Source of the DNA: Nitrospina sp052156635
GTDB lineage: Bacteria > Nitrospinota > Nitrospinia > Nitrospinales > Nitrospinaceae
Direction of reading: 5' to 3'
DNA: 64,000 bases
Assembly (NCBI RefSeq): GCF_052156635.1
Contig: NZ_JBQKUO010000005.1
Location: 85,510 to 149,509 of the forward strand
The position numbers and the translations under genes are program-made. Numbering within the stretch: position 1 is the first letter of the stretch; each line of letters begins with the position of its first letter. The notes beneath the pieces are model-generated. The model saw nothing but the letters and a program-made list of their open reading frames with translations. It was not told where the DNA came from and did no database searches. Positions 61,981-64,000 of this stretch are shown here, piece after piece.

Positions 61981-62931
61981 TCAGCGGTAAACCAGGTCAT
62001 GGAAGGGAGTGACGCCTTTCTGGCCGTTTCTTTCTTTGTTGCGACCGTTCCAGATGGCAAAGGCGATGGCGGTTTTGCCGCCCACGAACTGGGTATCGTT
62101 GGTGTCACCGGTTTGAAGCGAGCGTTTGAACACCACGGCCCATCGGTTGTTGCTCCAATTGCCGTAGCCGTCCACGTTCTGCTCCGCCTGCGTGGTGAGT
62201 GTGCTGAAGCCTTCGGCATTGAGGTCTTCCACAGGAGAATGGCGCATTGTGTTGTCGGAAAGAATATTACCCGTCGCACGGCCCGGATTGTAAACCCCTT
62301 CGTTTTTCCCCATTCCCGAATCGATGAATGTTTGCCGTTCGCTGAAATGCTTGTGGCGCTCGTCGGTCAGTTTCAAGCCTTCGTCCGGTTCATAGATGTA
62401 ATAACTTCCGGAACCCATTGCCATGTAATGATACTGGTCCTCGATGTCCTGCATCATCTCGTTGCCGGCCTGGCCCGCACCTTCTTTATCCCACGTTGCT
62501 TTCCATTGCCAGATGTTGACAGGCTCCCCCTCCGCGCCCATGGTGAATGGCGGTACCGGCCCCTGCTGATCGACAGGAAACATCAGGGCGGCCTGGTCCC
62601 GGTACTGCTGGGATTGCACGAGGATATCGTTGCGGGTGGCATCCACCCATTCCAACCGGATGGCAATGTGCTCCTCATTCACCGCAGCCTGCACCATGAC
62701 CCATTTGGTGGACGGATTCGGCCACATGGGATTGGTGATCATCTGAGGCATCAAGTCGATGATTTCCGGCTTGGGTTGGTCACCGGTACGGGACCAAAAC
62801 GGATCGGATGGGTTGAGGGGGATGGCTTTTTTTAAACGGAGGGCTTCTATGGTGACCGCCCCGGCCGGGGCGACCATCAACAGAAGAAGGAAAAAACAAA
62901 ACGCCCACACCAGGGCCTTCAAACTTGCCAT
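61981..62931 (-). CDS. nxrC: NxrC-type exported heme-binding gamma subunit (ethylbenzene dehydrogenase gamma-like)
   Basis: 316 residues with a signal peptide ending PAGA before VTIEAL. The domain has the layout of ethylbenzene dehydrogenase / DMSO reductase family gamma subunits: LNPSDPFWSRTGDQPKPEIIDLMPQM, WVMVQAAVNEEHIAIRLEWVDATRND, ALMFPVDQQ, and the C-terminal RWAVVFKRSLQTGDTNDTQFVGGKTAIAFAIWNG. In that family the fold holds one b heme. GGAGAGG precedes the ATG. It is third in the nxr-type set after nxrB and the chaperone; the tie to nitrite oxidation is from context. Confidence 0.8.
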   Translation of the reverse strand: MASLKALVWAFCFFLLLLMVAPAGAVTIEALRLKKAIPLNPSDPFWSRTGDQPKPEIIDLMPQMITNPMWPNPSTKWVMVQAAVNEEHIAIRLEWVDATRNDILVQSQQYRDQAALMFPVDQQGPVPPFTMGAEGEPVNIWQWKATWDKEGAGQAGNEMMQDIEDQYHYMAMGSGSYYIYEPDEGLKLTDERHKHFSERQTFIDSGMGKNEGVYNPGRATGNILSDNTMRHSPVEDLNAEGFSTLTTQAEQNVDGYGNWSNNRWAVVFKRSLQTGDTNDTQFVGGKTAIAFAIWNGRNKERNGQKGVTPFHDLVYR

Positions 62932-62990
62932 AAACCTCTCCGGACGGAGCGAATGGTATATAGGCAGTTCACCGGTTTGGATAACCGGGT

Positions 62991-63824
62991 TTACTTGACC
63001 GGTTCACACTCCGCCGGAGCGTTGGCGATAAGGTCATTTTCCATACTGTAGGACAACGAACGGTATTCGGGCTCTTCCACCTTGATCGGCTTCACGTCGA
63101 GAAGAACACATTCGTTATGAATGAAAAGCGACATTATATCGACCAGGTCCTTGTACAGTCCCCGTTCCGCCTTGCGGGCCGTAAAAATGGAGAAAAGCGG
63201 TGTCCACCGGCCGAGGTGATTGCGCAGAAATTTTTTCACGCTCTGGCGGACGATGGCAATCTTTTTCTCATCGTGATCGTTGGTGATGCCATAAGCCTCG
63301 CGGAAACACAGATAGCCCATGAAGGCAAGCTCCACGGCGATATGGTCCACGCGCTCCTTGCCCCGGCTTTTCGGGAACTCGAAGCCGAACGTTTCGTAAA
63401 AGCCGCCCAGCTGGATCAAAACGTCGGTTTGGGACTGAATACCGCCTTCGGTGCCGTACTGCATTTCATAAGGGGGACATTCCTGGGAGACCGCGTGACC
63501 GAAAACACGGACATATTCCTGTTGCACCTGTTTGAGAGCCATGCGCGGCAGGTATTTGCCGAACCGATTGATTGCTTCCTTGGCGGTGCCCCAGTCTTCT
63601 TCATTGAGCAACAATACATCCAACGGTTCCAGCAGGGATTTGGGGCGGAAAAACTTGCGGTTCCAAGGGTAGCTGAACGCATTGGACAGAATATCGTAGA
63701 CCCGGCCGCGAGCGAGGTGCAGGGAAATCCGCTGTTCCTTGATTTCCTCAAGGCTTCCCGTTTCCCCGAACTTCAGCAGGATCTCGTCTTGTTGCTTCTT
63801 GCTAACTTCTTTGGTCTCGGCCAT
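62991..63824 (-). CDS. TorD/NarJ-type molybdoenzyme maturation chaperone
   Basis: 277 residues, cytoplasmic, helical. ALKQVQQEYVRVFGHAVSQECPPYEMQYGTE followed by LGGFYETFGFEFPKSRGKERVDHIAVELAFMGYLCFREA is the TorD/DmsD/NarJ signature (the Pro/Tyr segment, then DHIAVELAFM). It assists folding and Mo-cofactor insertion of the catalytic subunit before export or membrane assembly. The length is a little above the usual 200-240. AGGGAG stands nine bases before the ATG. Confidence 0.85.
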   Translation of the reverse strand: MAETKEVSKKQQDEILLKFGETGSLEEIKEQRISLHLARGRVYDILSNAFSYPWNRKFFRPKSLLEPLDVLLLNEEDWGTAKEAINRFGKYLPRMALKQVQQEYVRVFGHAVSQECPPYEMQYGTEGGIQSQTDVLIQLGGFYETFGFEFPKSRGKERVDHIAVELAFMGYLCFREAYGITNDHDEKKIAIVRQSVKKFLRNHLGRWTPLFSIFTARKAERGLYKDLVDIMSLFIHNECVLLDVKPIKVEEPEYRSLSYSMENDLIANAPAECEPVK

Positions 63825-63857
63825 GGGGTTTTTCTCCCTTTTATTTTAAATTCCACC

Positions 63858-63886
63858 CCGGAACAGGGCTTGTTGCCCTGTTCCGG
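63858..63886 (-). promoter_or_regulatory. Perfect 12-bp intercistronic hairpin
   Basis: CCGGAACAGGGC-TTGTT-GCCCTGTTCCGG between the nxrB-like stop and the chaperone ATG. No T-run follows on the minus strand, so it looks like an mRNA-stabilising or partial-terminating hairpin that lowers chaperone expression against the abundant oxidoreductase. Confidence 0.7.
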
Positions 63887-63906
63887 AGCGGCAGATGATA
63901 CCCGAC

Positions 63907-64000
63907 TTAGAACGCACCAGGATGCTCTTCGGGCCGGACATAGAAAGGCTCTTCAACCGTGACACGGATGATCTCCTTACCCTTCCGGTTGAACCCGATG
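63907..64000 (-). CDS. nxrB: C-terminal end of a nitrite oxidoreductase / NarH-like beta subunit (partial)
   Basis: Only the last 30 codons lie in the window; the rest is beyond the right edge. The tail reads IGFNRKGKEIIRVTVEEPFY, then VRPEEHPGAF. The position ahead of a TorD-type chaperone and an NxrC-like gamma subunit is what assigns it to the beta subunit of a molybdenum Nxr/Nar-type enzyme. No Fe-S cysteines can be checked here. The symbol is a context-based proposal. Confidence 0.6.
   Translation of the reverse strand, partial: IGFNRKGKEIIRVTVEEPFYVRPEEHPGAF

Noticed and set aside
1..64000. CRISPR arrays, insertion sequences, prophage or integron elements
   Set aside because: No regularly spaced repeats, transposase, integrase or phage structural genes were seen on either strand.

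Overview
The window is a compact, GC-rich bacterial chromosome segment. By eye it holds about 66 protein genes and two tRNAs, with no rRNA, CRISPR array, transposase or prophage. The best clue to the organism is the right edge. There the minus strand carries the last 30 codons of what I read as a nitrite oxidoreductase / NarH-like beta subunit, then a TorD/NarJ-type chaperone, then an exported ethylbenzene-dehydrogenase-gamma-like (NxrC-type) subunit. With a stand-alone fused cytochrome b module and many thioredoxin and cytochrome parts, this suggests a nitrite-oxidising bacterium of the Nitrospina/Nitrospinota kind. That placement is inference: no rRNA or complete marker gene was available to test it.

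Layout. 0-7 kb: a cut-off membrane protein, dnaE and ald (minus), an LRR protein with a 37-residue membrane peptide behind it, and bpt. 7.4-11.2 kb: a glycosyltransferase, then a redox operon with its own sigma70-like promoter (CYCYC-type anchored protein, TlpA thioredoxin, His/Met-rich membrane protein, cytochrome b, glutaredoxin-like protein). 11.2-17.7 kb: a repeat-rich spacer, phhB, divergent lysA and speA, and an rsmD-mnmA-suhB operon. 17.8-24 kb: tRNA-Gln and tRNA-Glu around a small membrane protein, an exported dienelactone hydrolase, a pirin, MscS with an unknown partner, and a TerC-PGPGW fusion. 24-31.2 kb: an accessory-looking signalling island with a membrane Sel1 protein, a 66-residue protein, a GIDE/EF-hand membrane protein, an exported caspase-fold/EF-hand/Sel1 protein, a CHASE2-adenylate cyclase-TPR protein and an exported DUF4384-like protein.

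31.4-37.2 kb: an ACT-domain regulator, then a type IV minor-pilin locus (GspH-, PilW-, PilV-, PilW-, PilX-like). Its two PilW genes are recent tandem duplicates, and two sigma54-like sites sit in its spacers. 37.5-45 kb: a DUF4124 protein, SDR, HAD phosphatase, an exported beta-barrel / cytochrome c lipoprotein / TlpA cluster, CrcB-DUF190 and a porin. 45-54.5 kb: gdhA, a two-component system with an HExxH membrane protein, desaturase, MgtC, DUF2797, Pit-DUF47 phosphate uptake and a metallo-beta-lactamase fold hydrolase. 54.5-61.5 kb: S1/P1 nuclease, PlsC, a cysteine-free peroxiredoxin-like protein, a CGFT monothiol glutaredoxin next to BolA, an ErpA/IscA scaffold, a YgfZ-TPR fusion and a 567-residue unknown. 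62-64 kb: the nxr-type locus, with a 12-bp perfect hairpin between the beta subunit and the chaperone.

The genes join into a few themes. One is periplasmic electron transfer and heme/thiol handling (8-11 kb, 41-43 kb, 62-64 kb). A second is Fe-S cluster delivery (Grx, BolA, ErpA, YgfZ). A third is a possible caspase/cyclic-nucleotide signalling island. Start codons were chosen from ribosome-binding sites where these could be seen, so several differ from the longest open frame.
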